From Streptococcus rubneri (lineage in GTDB: Bacteria; Bacillota; Bacilli; Lactobacillales; Streptococcaceae), in the NCBI RefSeq assembly GCF_004785935.1, contig NZ_SRRP01000001.1, forward strand, positions 1-64,000: 64,000 nt of DNA, in the 5' to 3' direction. Shown piece after piece: positions 56,271 to 64,000 of the stretch. The notes under the pieces are model-generated. The model saw only the letters and a list, made by a program, of their open reading frames with translations, was not told the DNA's origin and did not search any database. A program made the translations under genes and the position numbers. Position 1 is the stretch's first letter, and every line of letters starts with the position of its first letter.

Positions 56271-57125
56271 ATGACGAGAGTAATTGATGGGAAAGCCTTA
56301 GCGCTAAAGTTACAAGAAGAATTGGCGGAAAAGACAGCTCGTTTAAGAGAAAAGACGGGACAGGTGCCTGGTTTGGTGGTTATTCTAGTAGGGGAAAATC
56401 CTGCCAGTCAGGTTTATGTCCGTAATAAGGAGCGTTCAGCTCTTGCAGCAGGTTTTCGAAGTGAAGTGGTTCGTCTAGCGGAGTCTACCAGTCAGGAAGA
56501 ACTTTTGGCCTTGATTGAACAGTATAATCAGGATCCCCTCTGGCATGGTATTTTGGTCCAGTTGCCTCTACCAGCACATATCGATGATGAGGCTGTCTTA
56601 CTAGCCATTGATCCCAATAAGGATGTCGACGGCTTCCACCCTCTCAATATGGGGCATCTTTGGGCTGGCAATCCGGTCATGGTTCCCTCAACTCCTGCTG
56701 GGATCATGGAAATGTTCCGGGAATACGATATTGATGTCGAAGGGAAAAATGCAGTCGTCATTGGCCGTTCCAACATCGTTGGAAAACCAATGGCCCAGCT
56801 TCTTCTAGCAAAAAATGCAACGGTGACCTTGACCCATTCGCGGACTCATCATTTAGCTAAAATTGCTAGAAAAGCCGATATCTTAGTGGTGGCAATCGGT
56901 CGTGCAAAATTTGTTACAGCTGACTTTGTTAAAGAGGGAGCTGTCGTTATTGATGTCGGTATGAACCGTGACGAAAATGGGAAGCTCTGTGGAGATGTGG
57001 ACTATGAACAGGTAGCTCCTCTAGCGAGCTACATCACTCCAGTACCAGGTGGCGTTGGTCCTATGACGATTACCATGCTCATGTCTCAGACCTATGAGGC
57101 AGCTGTTCGGGCCTTGAGAAAATAA
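56271..57125 (+). CDS. folD: Methylenetetrahydrofolate dehydrogenase/cyclohydrolase
   Basis: A 284-residue bifunctional folate enzyme that interconverts methylene-, methenyl- and formyl-tetrahydrofolate. The catalytic Lys is in [40 protein letters not shown] and [14 protein letters not shown] are diagnostic. The start at 56271 is chosen because an upstream ATG is inside the promoter. Confidence 0.95.
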   Translation: MTRVIDGKALALKLQEELAEKTARLREKTGQVPGLVVILVGENPASQVYVRNKERSALAAGFRSEVVRLAESTSQEELLALIEQYNQDPLWHGILVQLPLPAHIDDEAVLLAIDPNKDVDGFHPLNMGHLWAGNPVMVPSTPAGIMEMFREYDIDVEGKNAVVIGRSNIVGKPMAQLLLAKNATVTLTHSRTHHLAKIARKADILVVAIGRAKFVTADFVKEGAVVIDVGMNRDENGKLCGDVDYEQVAPLASYITPVPGGVGPMTITMLMSQTYEAAVRALRK

Positions 57126-57257
57126 ACCAGTTTGGATGAAGTCGGGACAGTGTTTGTAGCTGTAGAATGATTAGAAAAATTTTGGAGGTTGGAACTTGCT
57201 TTCCTGCCTTTTTTTATTCTAAACGTGATAAAATAAAGAGAGAAAGAAGGAAAGCTT

Positions 57258-58136
57258 ATGTTAAGAGTTGACCAAACATTGCTACAACAAGTTATTGTTA
57301 GTCGTCCGTCAGACTCCTACAAGGGAGACTATGGTCGTCTTCTCTTGATTGGAGGAACTTACCCTTACGGGGGAGCTATTATGATGGCTGCCATAGCAGC
57401 TGTTCATAGTGGAGCGGGCCTCGTCACGGTTGCGACAGACCGGGAGAATATCCCTGCCCTTCATAGTCAGCTACCCGAAGCTATGGCATTTGCTGTGACT
57501 GACCAAGAGTTATTGACTGAGCAAATCGCAAAAGCAGGCGTTATTTTATTGGGGCCGGGTCTCATGGACAATGAGCTAGGGGCACACCTTGTAGAGCTAG
57601 TTTTTGATAAGGTTCAGCCTCATCAAGTGCTCATTCTAGATGGCGGAGCTATTAGCCTCTATACGCGCTTAGCTTTGCCTCTTCCTCAAGCTCAGCTCGT
57701 CTTTACCCCTCATCAAAAAGAATGGGAGGCCATGTCAGGTATAGCGATTGGAGACCAAGAGGAAGAAGTAACAAGGCTGGCTCTATCCCAACTTCCTCCA
57801 GCAAGTATTCTGGTCCAAAAGGGTCCCCAGACCAAAATCTGGAAACAAGGGCAAGTAGATTTTTACCAACTAACAGTTGGTGGTCCTTATCAGGCAACTG
57901 GAGGAATGGGCGATACTTTGGCAGGCATGATCGCAGGCTTTGCGGGTCAATTTCCACAAGTTGGACTCTATGAGCGCGTGGCAGTCGCGACCTACCTTCA
58001 TTCAGCTATTGCTGAAGACTTGAGCAAGGAAGCTTATGTAGTTTTACCGACAAACATTAGCAAAGAAATCCCAAAATGGATGAAGAAGTGGAGTGACAAT
58101 TTAAACGAAAATGTTGAAAATGAAACGTTTTCATGA
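57258..58136 (+). CDS. nnrD: ADP-dependent (S)-NAD(P)H-hydrate dehydratase
   Basis: A 292-residue ribokinase-like enzyme that repairs hydrated NAD(P)H. YKGDYGRLLLIGGTYPYGGAIMMAAIAAVHSGAGLVTVAT, TPHQKEWEAM and the catalytic GGMGDTLAGMIAGF are typical. It is the dehydratase only, with no epimerase (NnrE) domain. A sugar-operon operator lies over its last codons (58120-58134). Confidence 0.93.
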   Translation: MLRVDQTLLQQVIVSRPSDSYKGDYGRLLLIGGTYPYGGAIMMAAIAAVHSGAGLVTVATDRENIPALHSQLPEAMAFAVTDQELLTEQIAKAGVILLGPGLMDNELGAHLVELVFDKVQPHQVLILDGGAISLYTRLALPLPQAQLVFTPHQKEWEAMSGIAIGDQEEEVTRLALSQLPPASILVQKGPQTKIWKQGQVDFYQLTVGGPYQATGGMGDTLAGMIAGFAGQFPQVGLYERVAVATYLHSAIAEDLSKEAYVVLPTNISKEIPKWMKKWSDNLNENVENETFS

Positions 58137-58142
58137 TAGTAT
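58114..58142 (+). promoter_or_regulatory. Promoter of the LacI-type regulator with embedded operator
   Basis: TTGAAA, a 17-base spacer and TAGTAT. The spacer contains ATGAAACGTTTTCAT (58120-58134), nearly the same as the operators of the sugar operon, so the regulator should repress itself. Confidence 0.7.
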
Positions 58143-58162
58143 GGATGAAAGGAGGTGAAAAA

Positions 58163-59158
58163 ATGAATGAAAAGAAAAAATCCATTACCATGAAGGATGT
58201 TGCAGCAGAAGCTGGAGTTAGTGTTGGGACAGTCTCTCGTGTCATCAATAATGAAAAAGGCATTAAAGAGGTGACCTTAAAAAAAGTTCAACAAGCAATT
58301 GAAAAACTTTCTTATGTCCCAGATGAATATGCGAGAGGATTAAAAACGAATCGTAGTAATATTATTGCTTTACTCATTCCAACTATATGGCATCCTTTCT
58401 TTTCTGAATTTGCTTATCATGTTGAAAAAGAACTATTAAAAAATCAATATAAATTATTAATTTGTAATGCTGATAAAGATTCTAAAAATGAGATAGAATA
58501 CATAAAATTACTTGAGAAAAATAAAGTAGATGGAATTATAGGGATCACCTATTCAGATATTGATAAGTATGTTTCATCAAATTTACCTTTTGTCAGTATT
58601 GACCGTCATTTTTCTGAAAATGTCTATTACGTAACTTCTGAAAATTTTCATGGCGGTCAACTAGCTTGTCGCGAATTAGTCAAACGCGATTGTCAAAATC
58701 TAGCTTACATTAGTGGTGTGAACAAACATTTGAATGAAACAACGGAACGGGGGAGAGGTTTCAAAGCGGAGGCTAAACAGAAAAATACGAACCTTTATTG
58801 TCTTGAAATGCCGGAACCACTGAATCAAGCAGAAGAGCAAATAAGAACCTTTTTTGAAAAGCATCCTCAGATTGATGGGATTTTCACAGTAAATGATTTT
58901 ATGGCCCTTCGTGTGATAAAAGTTTTAGGGGAGATGGGAAAAACTCCTGTAGAAGATTATCAGATTATTGGTTTTGATGGATTAAGACCAGCTTTTGATC
59001 AACCTTACTTACTTTCTACGATTGTTCAACAAATAGCTCAGATGGCTCAAGCAGCAGTTGAACTATTGCTTAAGTTAATTCGTGAAGAAAAAATAGATCA
59101 GAATGTAATTAGTTTACCGGTACATTTTTTTGAAGGAAACACAACAAAAAAATTATAA
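58163..59158 (+). CDS. LacI family regulator of the sucrose-type operon
   Basis: A 331-residue LacI/GalR repressor: HTH (TMKDVAAEAGVSVGTVSRVINNEKGI), hinge and periplasmic-binding-like effector domain (FVSIDRHFSENVYYVTSENFHGGQLACREL). The start at 58163 follows AAAGGAGG; the frame from 58133 overlaps the promoter. Its position and the repeated operator suggest that it represses the ABC/GH32 operon downstream, like susR/scrR. The coding sequence is AT-rich. Confidence 0.9.
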   Translation: MNEKKKSITMKDVAAEAGVSVGTVSRVINNEKGIKEVTLKKVQQAIEKLSYVPDEYARGLKTNRSNIIALLIPTIWHPFFSEFAYHVEKELLKNQYKLLICNADKDSKNEIEYIKLLEKNKVDGIIGITYSDIDKYVSSNLPFVSIDRHFSENVYYVTSENFHGGQLACRELVKRDCQNLAYISGVNKHLNETTERGRGFKAEAKQKNTNLYCLEMPEPLNQAEEQIRTFFEKHPQIDGIFTVNDFMALRVIKVLGEMGKTPVEDYQIIGFDGLRPAFDQPYLLSTIVQQIAQMAQAAVELLLKLIREEKIDQNVISLPVHFFEGNTTKKL

Positions 59159-59165
59159 AAAGTGC

Positions 59166-59194
59166 TTGACAAATTATGAAAGCGCTGTTATAAT
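59166..59194 (+). promoter_or_regulatory. Promoter of the sugar ABC operon
   Basis: TTGACA, a 17-base spacer and TATAAT. Confidence 0.9.
59177..59190. promoter_or_regulatory. cre-like CcpA site in the sugar operon promoter
   Basis: TGAAAGCGCTGTTA matches the catabolite response element in most positions and lies between -35 and -10, where CcpA would block transcription in glucose. Confidence 0.65.
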
Positions 59195-59206
59195 TTAGTC
59201 ATAAAA

Positions 59207-59218
59207 TGAAACGTTTCA
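59207..59218. promoter_or_regulatory. Operator 1 of the sugar operon
   Basis: TGAAACGTTTCA, a perfect palindrome, just after the -10 element. Confidence 0.8.
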
Positions 59219-59221
59219 AAA

Positions 59222-59246
59222 AACTCAACTATTTTAGCTTGAGTTA
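59222..59246. repeat. Inverted repeat between the two operators
   Basis: AACTCAA, 11 bases, TTGAGTT. It lies in the leader between operators 1 and 2; with As rather than Ts after it, it is not a plus-strand terminator. Confidence 0.5.
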
Positions 59247-59263
59247 AAAAAACAAATAAAAAA

Positions 59264-59275
59264 TGAAACGTTTCA
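59264..59275. promoter_or_regulatory. Operator 2 of the sugar operon
   Basis: TGAAACGTTTCA, identical to operator 1 and 57 bp from it centre to centre. It ends a few bases before the ribosome site of the binding-protein gene. Confidence 0.8.
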
Positions 59276-59289
59276 AAAAGGAGGACGCT

Positions 59290-60603
59290 ATGCGTAAAGG
59301 TATTAAGTTATCTGTAGTTGCAGCACTATCATTAGGATTGCTTGCAGGATGTGGTGGGGGATCAAAATCCAAAACTGCAAGTTCTTCGGACGAAATAAAA
59401 GTCTGGGTTCAATTCTCAGATGAAACAGCTGAGGGAAAAGCTTGGCAACAAGTTGTTGATAATTTCAACAAGTCAAAGAAAACCAAATACAAGGTTGTGA
59501 CAGAGTATATTCCACGTAGTGGTAGCGGTGGAGGATATGAAGATAAGGTAAACGCTGCTATTACGACAAATAGTTTACCAGATGTTATTACGCTAGATGG
59601 ACCAAATACTGCTGCCTATGCAAAATCAAAAGTGATTGCTCCCTTGGATGATTATCTAAAGGACAATGACATGGATGATGTACTGGACAGTATTAAGCAA
59701 CAGGGAACTTATGATGGTAAATTCTATGCGTTTGGTTTTTCTGAATCAAATGTAGGTGTTTACTATAACAAAAAGATGTTTAAGGAAGCAGGAATTGATG
59801 AAGCGAGTTTGCCAACCCTTGAAAAACCATGGACATGGTCTGAGTTTAATACTATTGCTAAAAAATTAAAAGATCATTTTAATAAACCAGCAATAGATTT
59901 CCGTTTGAATTCAAATGATGAGATGTTACCATATGCTTATATGCCACTTATTTGGTCAAATGGTGGGTCTGTAGTAAATTCTAAAGGGACAAAAGCTGAA
60001 GGTTACTTCAACAGTAAGGAAAGTGTTGAAGCTGTTCAATTTATTCAAAATCTAGTAAAAGAGGATTACACTACAGTTAGTCCTGTTGAAAAAGGATTTG
60101 AAACAGGTGAGTATCCGATGGTTCTAAGCGGGTCTTGGACGATTGGGGATCTACAAACAAATTACAAAGATATTGATTTTGGTATTCTTCCTTATCCAGT
60201 TTCAGATAAAACGAAGAAATTGGTCTCACCTTCAGGTAGTTGGCAATTAGCTGTTACGACAAAATCTGATAAAAAAGAAGCTGCTGCTGAATTTGTTAAG
60301 TTTGCAACAAATACAGAATCTAGTGAAATTATAAGCTTGGGGAACAGTGTTCTTCCAATCAGAAAATCAACAATTAAAAATATTAAGGATAAAGTATCTG
60401 AACCATTGCGCTTCTTGATGGAACAAAATGCTGCATCAGCTCATCCTCGTCCAGTTGTAGTAGCTTATCCACAAGTTTCACGCGCTTTCCAACAAGCGAT
60501 GCAAGATATCAGCTATTATAAAGATAATCCAGATGTACAAAAAGTATTAGATGCTCGTACGAAAGAAATGCAAACAGCAATCGACCAATCTTTAAATAAA
60601 TAG
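59290..60603 (+). CDS. Sugar ABC transporter substrate-binding lipoprotein
   Basis: A 437-residue family 1 binding protein with a lipoprotein signal (LGLLAGCGGG). It probably captures sucrose or short fructans outside the cell, judging from the GH32 gene in the same operon; the pneumococcal counterpart would be susX. The start at 59290 follows AAGGAGG. The frame from 59263 begins at operator 2. Confidence 0.9.
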   Translation: MRKGIKLSVVAALSLGLLAGCGGGSKSKTASSSDEIKVWVQFSDETAEGKAWQQVVDNFNKSKKTKYKVVTEYIPRSGSGGGYEDKVNAAITTNSLPDVITLDGPNTAAYAKSKVIAPLDDYLKDNDMDDVLDSIKQQGTYDGKFYAFGFSESNVGVYYNKKMFKEAGIDEASLPTLEKPWTWSEFNTIAKKLKDHFNKPAIDFRLNSNDEMLPYAYMPLIWSNGGSVVNSKGTKAEGYFNSKESVEAVQFIQNLVKEDYTTVSPVEKGFETGEYPMVLSGSWTIGDLQTNYKDIDFGILPYPVSDKTKKLVSPSGSWQLAVTTKSDKKEAAAEFVKFATNTESSEIISLGNSVLPIRKSTIKNIKDKVSEPLRFLMEQNAASAHPRPVVVAYPQVSRAFQQAMQDISYYKDNPDVQKVLDARTKEMQTAIDQSLNK

Positions 60604-60614
60604 TTGATATTCAA

Positions 60615-60657
60615 AAGGTGGAAGGAAAGTTATGAAATGTACCTTCCACCTTATTTT
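60615..60657 (+). terminator. Intra-operon hairpin after the binding-protein gene
   Basis: AAGGTGGAAGG, loop, CCTTCCACCTT and a broken T run (TTATTTTATTT). Probably a partial terminator that lets the binding protein be made in excess over the permeases. Confidence 0.7.
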
Positions 60658-60687
60658 ATTTAATGATTTCATCTTAGGAGACGAACA

Positions 60688-61590
60688 ATGAGCGAAACAA
60701 AGAAAGTCGAAACAAAAAAGAAAGAACGTCTTAAAGAAAATATTATGGGCTATAGCTTTTTAGCTCCAGCCTTACTATTACTTTTTATCTTTTTAGTGAT
60801 ACCTGTTGGTATGGTCATCTATTATGCCTTTACAGATTATTACCTATTGACCCCAGAGGACAGAAAATTTGTAGGGCTACAAAATTTTATGCGCTTAGCA
60901 CAAGATCCAATCTTTATAAAAAGTTTCTTGAATACCTTGAAATTTGTAGTTTGGATTATTCCAGTGCAACTTGGAGCGGCTCTCGGTATGGCCTTAATTG
61001 TTAATAAGAAACGTAAAGGAAATATGTTCTTTAAGGTAGCATTTTTTGCTCCTGTTGTGATGTCTCTTGTCGTTATATCTATCCTCTGGTTATACTTGTT
61101 AAATCCAAATAATGGTTTGCTCAATGCTCTACTGAATAAAATTGGTATTTCTTCACAACCATTTTTGACAAGTCCAAAACAGGCCATGTATGCCATTGTA
61201 TTTGTTTCTGCATGGCAAGGTGCAGGGTATCAAATGTTGTTATTCCTTGGAGGAATGCAAAATATTCCACAAGATATTTATGAGGCGGCAGAGTTGGATG
61301 GATTTTCAAAATGGGCTCAATTTAGATATATCACAATGCCTTTATTAAAACCAACGGCCTTGTTTGTCCTATTGACAACGTTGATTTCAGCCTTTAAATT
61401 GATTGTGCAGCCAATGGTCATGACTCAAGGTGGACCTCTGAACTCGACAATCACTATGGTATATTATATTTACCAACAAGGTTTCACAGACCGTCTCGTT
61501 GGTTATTCAAGTTCTATTGCCCTAGTATTTACAACATTGATTGGTATGATTAGTCTTGTACAACGGCGAGTTTTGAAGGAGGACGATTAG
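60688..61590 (+). CDS. Sugar ABC transporter permease 1 (MalF-like)
   Basis: A 300-residue permease with six membrane helices and the ATPase-contact loop EAAELDGFSKWAQFRYITMPLLKPT. Pneumococcal counterpart susT1. AGGAG precedes the ATG. Confidence 0.92.
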   Translation: MSETKKVETKKKERLKENIMGYSFLAPALLLLFIFLVIPVGMVIYYAFTDYYLLTPEDRKFVGLQNFMRLAQDPIFIKSFLNTLKFVVWIIPVQLGAALGMALIVNKKRKGNMFFKVAFFAPVVMSLVVISILWLYLLNPNNGLLNALLNKIGISSQPFLTSPKQAMYAIVFVSAWQGAGYQMLLFLGGMQNIPQDIYEAAELDGFSKWAQFRYITMPLLKPTALFVLLTTLISAFKLIVQPMVMTQGGPLNSTITMVYYIYQQGFTDRLVGYSSSIALVFTTLIGMISLVQRRVLKEDD

Positions 61591-61591
61591 G

Positions 61592-62437
61592 ATGAAACGT
61601 TTAAAACCGACTACTATTTTAGAATATATTTTATTAATTCTATTAGCAGGCCTCTTTCTATTTCCTATGATCTGGATGGTGGTTTCAGCTATGAAACCAG
61701 AAGCAGATGTGTACAAGAATTTAACAAGTTGGAAAGCATTCTTACCTAGTTTAAATCCAGCTGATTGGTTTAAACCATACCAAGAAGTTCTTTCGCGTTT
61801 TAGTATTCTAACATACCTGGGGAACAGTATTTTTTATGCAGGAACATTTGCACTTGGTTCTATTATTGTTAATGCCTTAGCGGGATTTGCATTTGCAAAA
61901 ATTAATTTTACAGGTAAAAAAATTCTGTTTGGATTTTTATTAGCCTTGTTAATTATTCCGATTGAAACAGTTTTGATTCCTCAATTTACAATTATTAATT
62001 CACTTGGCTTAGTCAATAATCGTTTAGCGGTTATTATCCCTGGATTAGCTAGTGTCTTTAATATCTATCTTTTCCGAAACTTCTTTATTGCCATTCCAGA
62101 AGAAATTATCGAATCTGCAAAAATAGATGGTGCAAGTATCTTGCGGATCTTTTTCAAGATTATGTTGCCTATGTCGAAACCAGCAGTTGCCACAGTCGGT
62201 GTTCTTTCCTTTATTTCTAGTTGGAATGATTATATCTGGCCATTGATGGTGTTAACCGATTCTTCAAAATTTTCAATGCAGGTTGCGATTACAACCATTA
62301 ATACAACTCAACCAGTTTATATTAATCAAGTGATGGCTGTTTTGACAATTTCTACAATTCCACTTATTCTAGTATATATCGTAGCACAAAAATATATTAT
62401 TCAAGGTTTAGGTGGGTCTGGAACAGGTATTAAGTAG
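61592..62437 (+). CDS. Sugar ABC transporter permease 2 (MalG-like)
   Basis: A 281-residue permease with six helices and the loop EEIIESAKIDGASILRIFFKIMLPMSKP. It starts one base after the stop of permease 1. Pneumococcal counterpart susT2. No ATPase gene follows. Confidence 0.92.
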   Translation: MKRLKPTTILEYILLILLAGLFLFPMIWMVVSAMKPEADVYKNLTSWKAFLPSLNPADWFKPYQEVLSRFSILTYLGNSIFYAGTFALGSIIVNALAGFAFAKINFTGKKILFGFLLALLIIPIETVLIPQFTIINSLGLVNNRLAVIIPGLASVFNIYLFRNFFIAIPEEIIESAKIDGASILRIFFKIMLPMSKPAVATVGVLSFISSWNDYIWPLMVLTDSSKFSMQVAITTINTTQPVYINQVMAVLTISTIPLILVYIVAQKYIIQGLGGSGTGIK

Positions 62438-62446
62438 GTGATAAGT

Positions 62447-63901
62447 ATGAGGGAAACTATTCGAAAAGCGAATCAGTATATCGATGAAAACAGGGAGAAG
62501 GTTGACCAGCAATATAGAGGATCCTTTCACTTACTACCTCCAATTGGCTGGATGAACGATCCTAATGGCTTTGTTTATTTCCGTGGGGAATACCATTTGT
62601 TTTACCAATTCTATCCCTATGATAGTGTTTGGGGACCTATGCATTGGGGGCATGCTAAGTCAAAAGATCTCCTCCATTGGGAAGAATTACCAGTAGCTTT
62701 AGCACCAAGTGAAAACTATGATAAAGATGGTTGTTTCTCAGGAAGTGCTATTGTGAAAGATGACAAGCTCTATTTGCTTTATACTGGTCATATAGATGAT
62801 GAGGAGAAGCGAGAAGAGACCCAGTGTCTTGCAGTTTCAACGGATGGAGTTACTTTCGCAAAATTGCCAGCCAACCCAGTGATCCATGTGCAGCATATTG
62901 AGGGTATCGCAGATATTGCTGATTTTCGTGATCCCAAAGTCTTTGAATACCAAGGAATCTATTATACTGTAGTTGCTTCCAAAACAGTAGATGATCGAGG
63001 GCAAATTCTCTTGTTTGCGTCAAGTAATCTAGAGGACTGGAGCTTTAAATCAGTCTTACTGGAAGGTGAAAAAGGGCAAGGTATCATGTGGGAATGTCCG
63101 GATTTCTTTCCCTTAGATGGTAAATGGGTCTTGATTCTGTCTCCCATTGAAATGGAAAGACAGCAAGAAAAATACTGGAATTTAAATTCGACTGTTGCCT
63201 TTATCGGTGACATGAATTGGGAAACGGGTCAGTTTTTTGTCGATACATATGATGAAATTGATGGTGGCTTGGATTTCTATGCTCCTCAAACTTGTCAAGG
63301 ACCAAATGGCGAACGATACATGGTTGCTTGGATGCAAATGTGGCAACGTTCCATCCCTAGTCATGACTTAGGTCATGGTTGGGCAGGAAGCATGACGATT
63401 CCTAGAAAATTAGGCTTGAAAGACGGAAGATTGGTTCAGGAGCTACCTGAGTCTGTGAAAAATCACTTTCTTGTAGAGAATGCACCAGAAACCATTGTTA
63501 AGGGCAATCAGATCATGATCCCGGCTAGAGGGAAACAAACATTATTTGAGATAGATTCCAAATCAGGTCGCTCCTTTATCCTAAAATATGGGGATGAATC
63601 CGATGTTGATAGTGCCTTGCAATTGATTTACGATGCCTCCAATAAACGCTTTAGCTTGAGTCGAGACCAATTTGGACATCTCATTTCTGGAAAAGAAAGC
63701 CCAGAATTTCAATCAAGATGGATTCAGTTGGATGGTGAAAAGGATTATCATTTCTCGATTCTTCGAGATACCAACTCAATTGAAGTATTCGTGGATGGTA
63801 AAACTCTATCAATGACCTTTTATGAAACGACTGAGAACCCTGTTTATACCTTCAAAGCAGATGAAGGGGTCGATTTAGTTGTAAAAGCCTATCAAAAATA
63901 G
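62447..63901 (+). CDS. GH32 sucrose/sucrose-6-phosphate hydrolase
   Basis: A 484-residue glycoside hydrolase family 32 enzyme, cytosolic (no signal). The nucleophile Asp38 is in GWMNDPNGF, the transition-state Asp162 in DFRDPKVF and the acid/base Glu216 in WECPDFF. A C-terminal beta-sandwich follows (about 340-484). Since the sugar enters by an ABC importer, not a PTS, it should act on unphosphorylated sucrose or fructo-oligosaccharides, like susH. The start at 62447 has AGGTG before it; a GTG at 62438 is possible. Confidence 0.93.
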   Translation: MRETIRKANQYIDENREKVDQQYRGSFHLLPPIGWMNDPNGFVYFRGEYHLFYQFYPYDSVWGPMHWGHAKSKDLLHWEELPVALAPSENYDKDGCFSGSAIVKDDKLYLLYTGHIDDEEKREETQCLAVSTDGVTFAKLPANPVIHVQHIEGIADIADFRDPKVFEYQGIYYTVVASKTVDDRGQILLFASSNLEDWSFKSVLLEGEKGQGIMWECPDFFPLDGKWVLILSPIEMERQQEKYWNLNSTVAFIGDMNWETGQFFVDTYDEIDGGLDFYAPQTCQGPNGERYMVAWMQMWQRSIPSHDLGHGWAGSMTIPRKLGLKDGRLVQELPESVKNHFLVENAPETIVKGNQIMIPARGKQTLFEIDSKSGRSFILKYGDESDVDSALQLIYDASNKRFSLSRDQFGHLISGKESPEFQSRWIQLDGEKDYHFSILRDTNSIEVFVDGKTLSMTFYETTENPVYTFKADEGVDLVVKAYQK

Positions 63902-63922
63902 GTATATAAAAATCTCCTAAAG

Positions 63923-63949
63923 AAGACAAGTCCTGAGACTTGTCTTTTT
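63923..63949 (+). terminator. Terminator of the sugar operon
   Basis: AAGACAAGTC, loop, GACTTGTCTT followed by Ts. The remaining bases to 64000 hold no feature I can support. Confidence 0.88.
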
Positions 63950-64000
63950 GTTGTATCCTAAATAGGTTTTGAGTTTCATCGAAGAAAATTTAGGAATTGG

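Overview
The window reads as the chromosome of a low-GC streptococcus, most likely an oral viridans species of the Mitis/Sanguinis type. The reasons are streptococcal gene neighbourhoods (coaD-sepM, ccdA-thioredoxin-msrAB-two-component pair, murD-murG-divIB, ftsA-ftsZ-ylmEFGH-divIVA-ileS), streptococcus-typical DUF families (DUF960, DUF1912, DUF3165, DUF1827, DUF1797), a SigX-type cin-box before a competence peptidase, and a sus-type sucrose operon. Species cannot be fixed from the sequence alone.

Layout. 1-1040: 3' part of a 5S rRNA and ten tRNA genes (Val, Asp, Lys, Leu, Thr, Gly, Leu, Arg, Arg, Pro). 1100-7000: small housekeeping genes (DUF960, ntdP, recX, an RlmD-type rRNA methyltransferase, DUF1858 plus a DUF438/hemerythrin/PAS protein, DUF1912, a Lys/Ala-rich helix-hairpin-helix protein). 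7000-11020: a T-box leader, a GNAT acetyltransferase, a P-loop protein and valS. 11030-19740: an accessory island with two back-to-back methylation modules (C5 methyltransferase + DUF262 + HEPN protein, then a second C5 methyltransferase + probable restriction endonuclease), followed on the minus strand by a LexA/S24-like repressor, a UmuC-type polymerase, a YolD-like protein and one further small gene. 19840-25000: rsmD, coaD, sepM, then an extracytoplasmic methionine-sulfoxide repair operon (ccdA, a methionine-rich lipoprotein, a thioredoxin lipoprotein, msrAB). 25000-34900: a YesN/YesM-type two-component pair, an intergenic repeat, yutD, rlmN, a VanZ-like gene, a T-box-controlled solitary trpB, a competence prepilin peptidase, dpr, yqgQ, a rhodanese-like protein and a pseudouridine synthase. 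35000-52200: typA, a lipoprotein, a gene fossil, and the division/cell-wall cluster murD to divIVA and ileS (T-box), then an ElaA-like acetyltransferase. 52300-58140: DUF1827, NUDIX, a second copy of the intergenic repeat, clpE with a CtsR box, DUF1797, folD and nnrD. 58160-63900: a LacI regulator, a sugar ABC importer without its ATPase, and a GH32 fructosidase, with matching operators and a cre-like site.

Functional threads. Three aminoacyl-tRNA/tryptophan genes sit under T-box control. Competence (cin-box), peroxide (PerR-like box) and heat/protein-stress (CtsR box) regulation can be read directly from upstream sites. The accessory island between valS and rsmD is the least ordinary part; its first module (C5 methyltransferase-DUF262-HEPN) is the best candidate for a poorly described defence system. 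Other unusual signals are a methionine-rich lipoprotein inside a methionine-sulfoxide repair operon, a roughly 177-bp repeat present twice with a compensatory base change in a hairpin, and a set of apparently leaderless genes enriched in rRNA-modifying enzymes.
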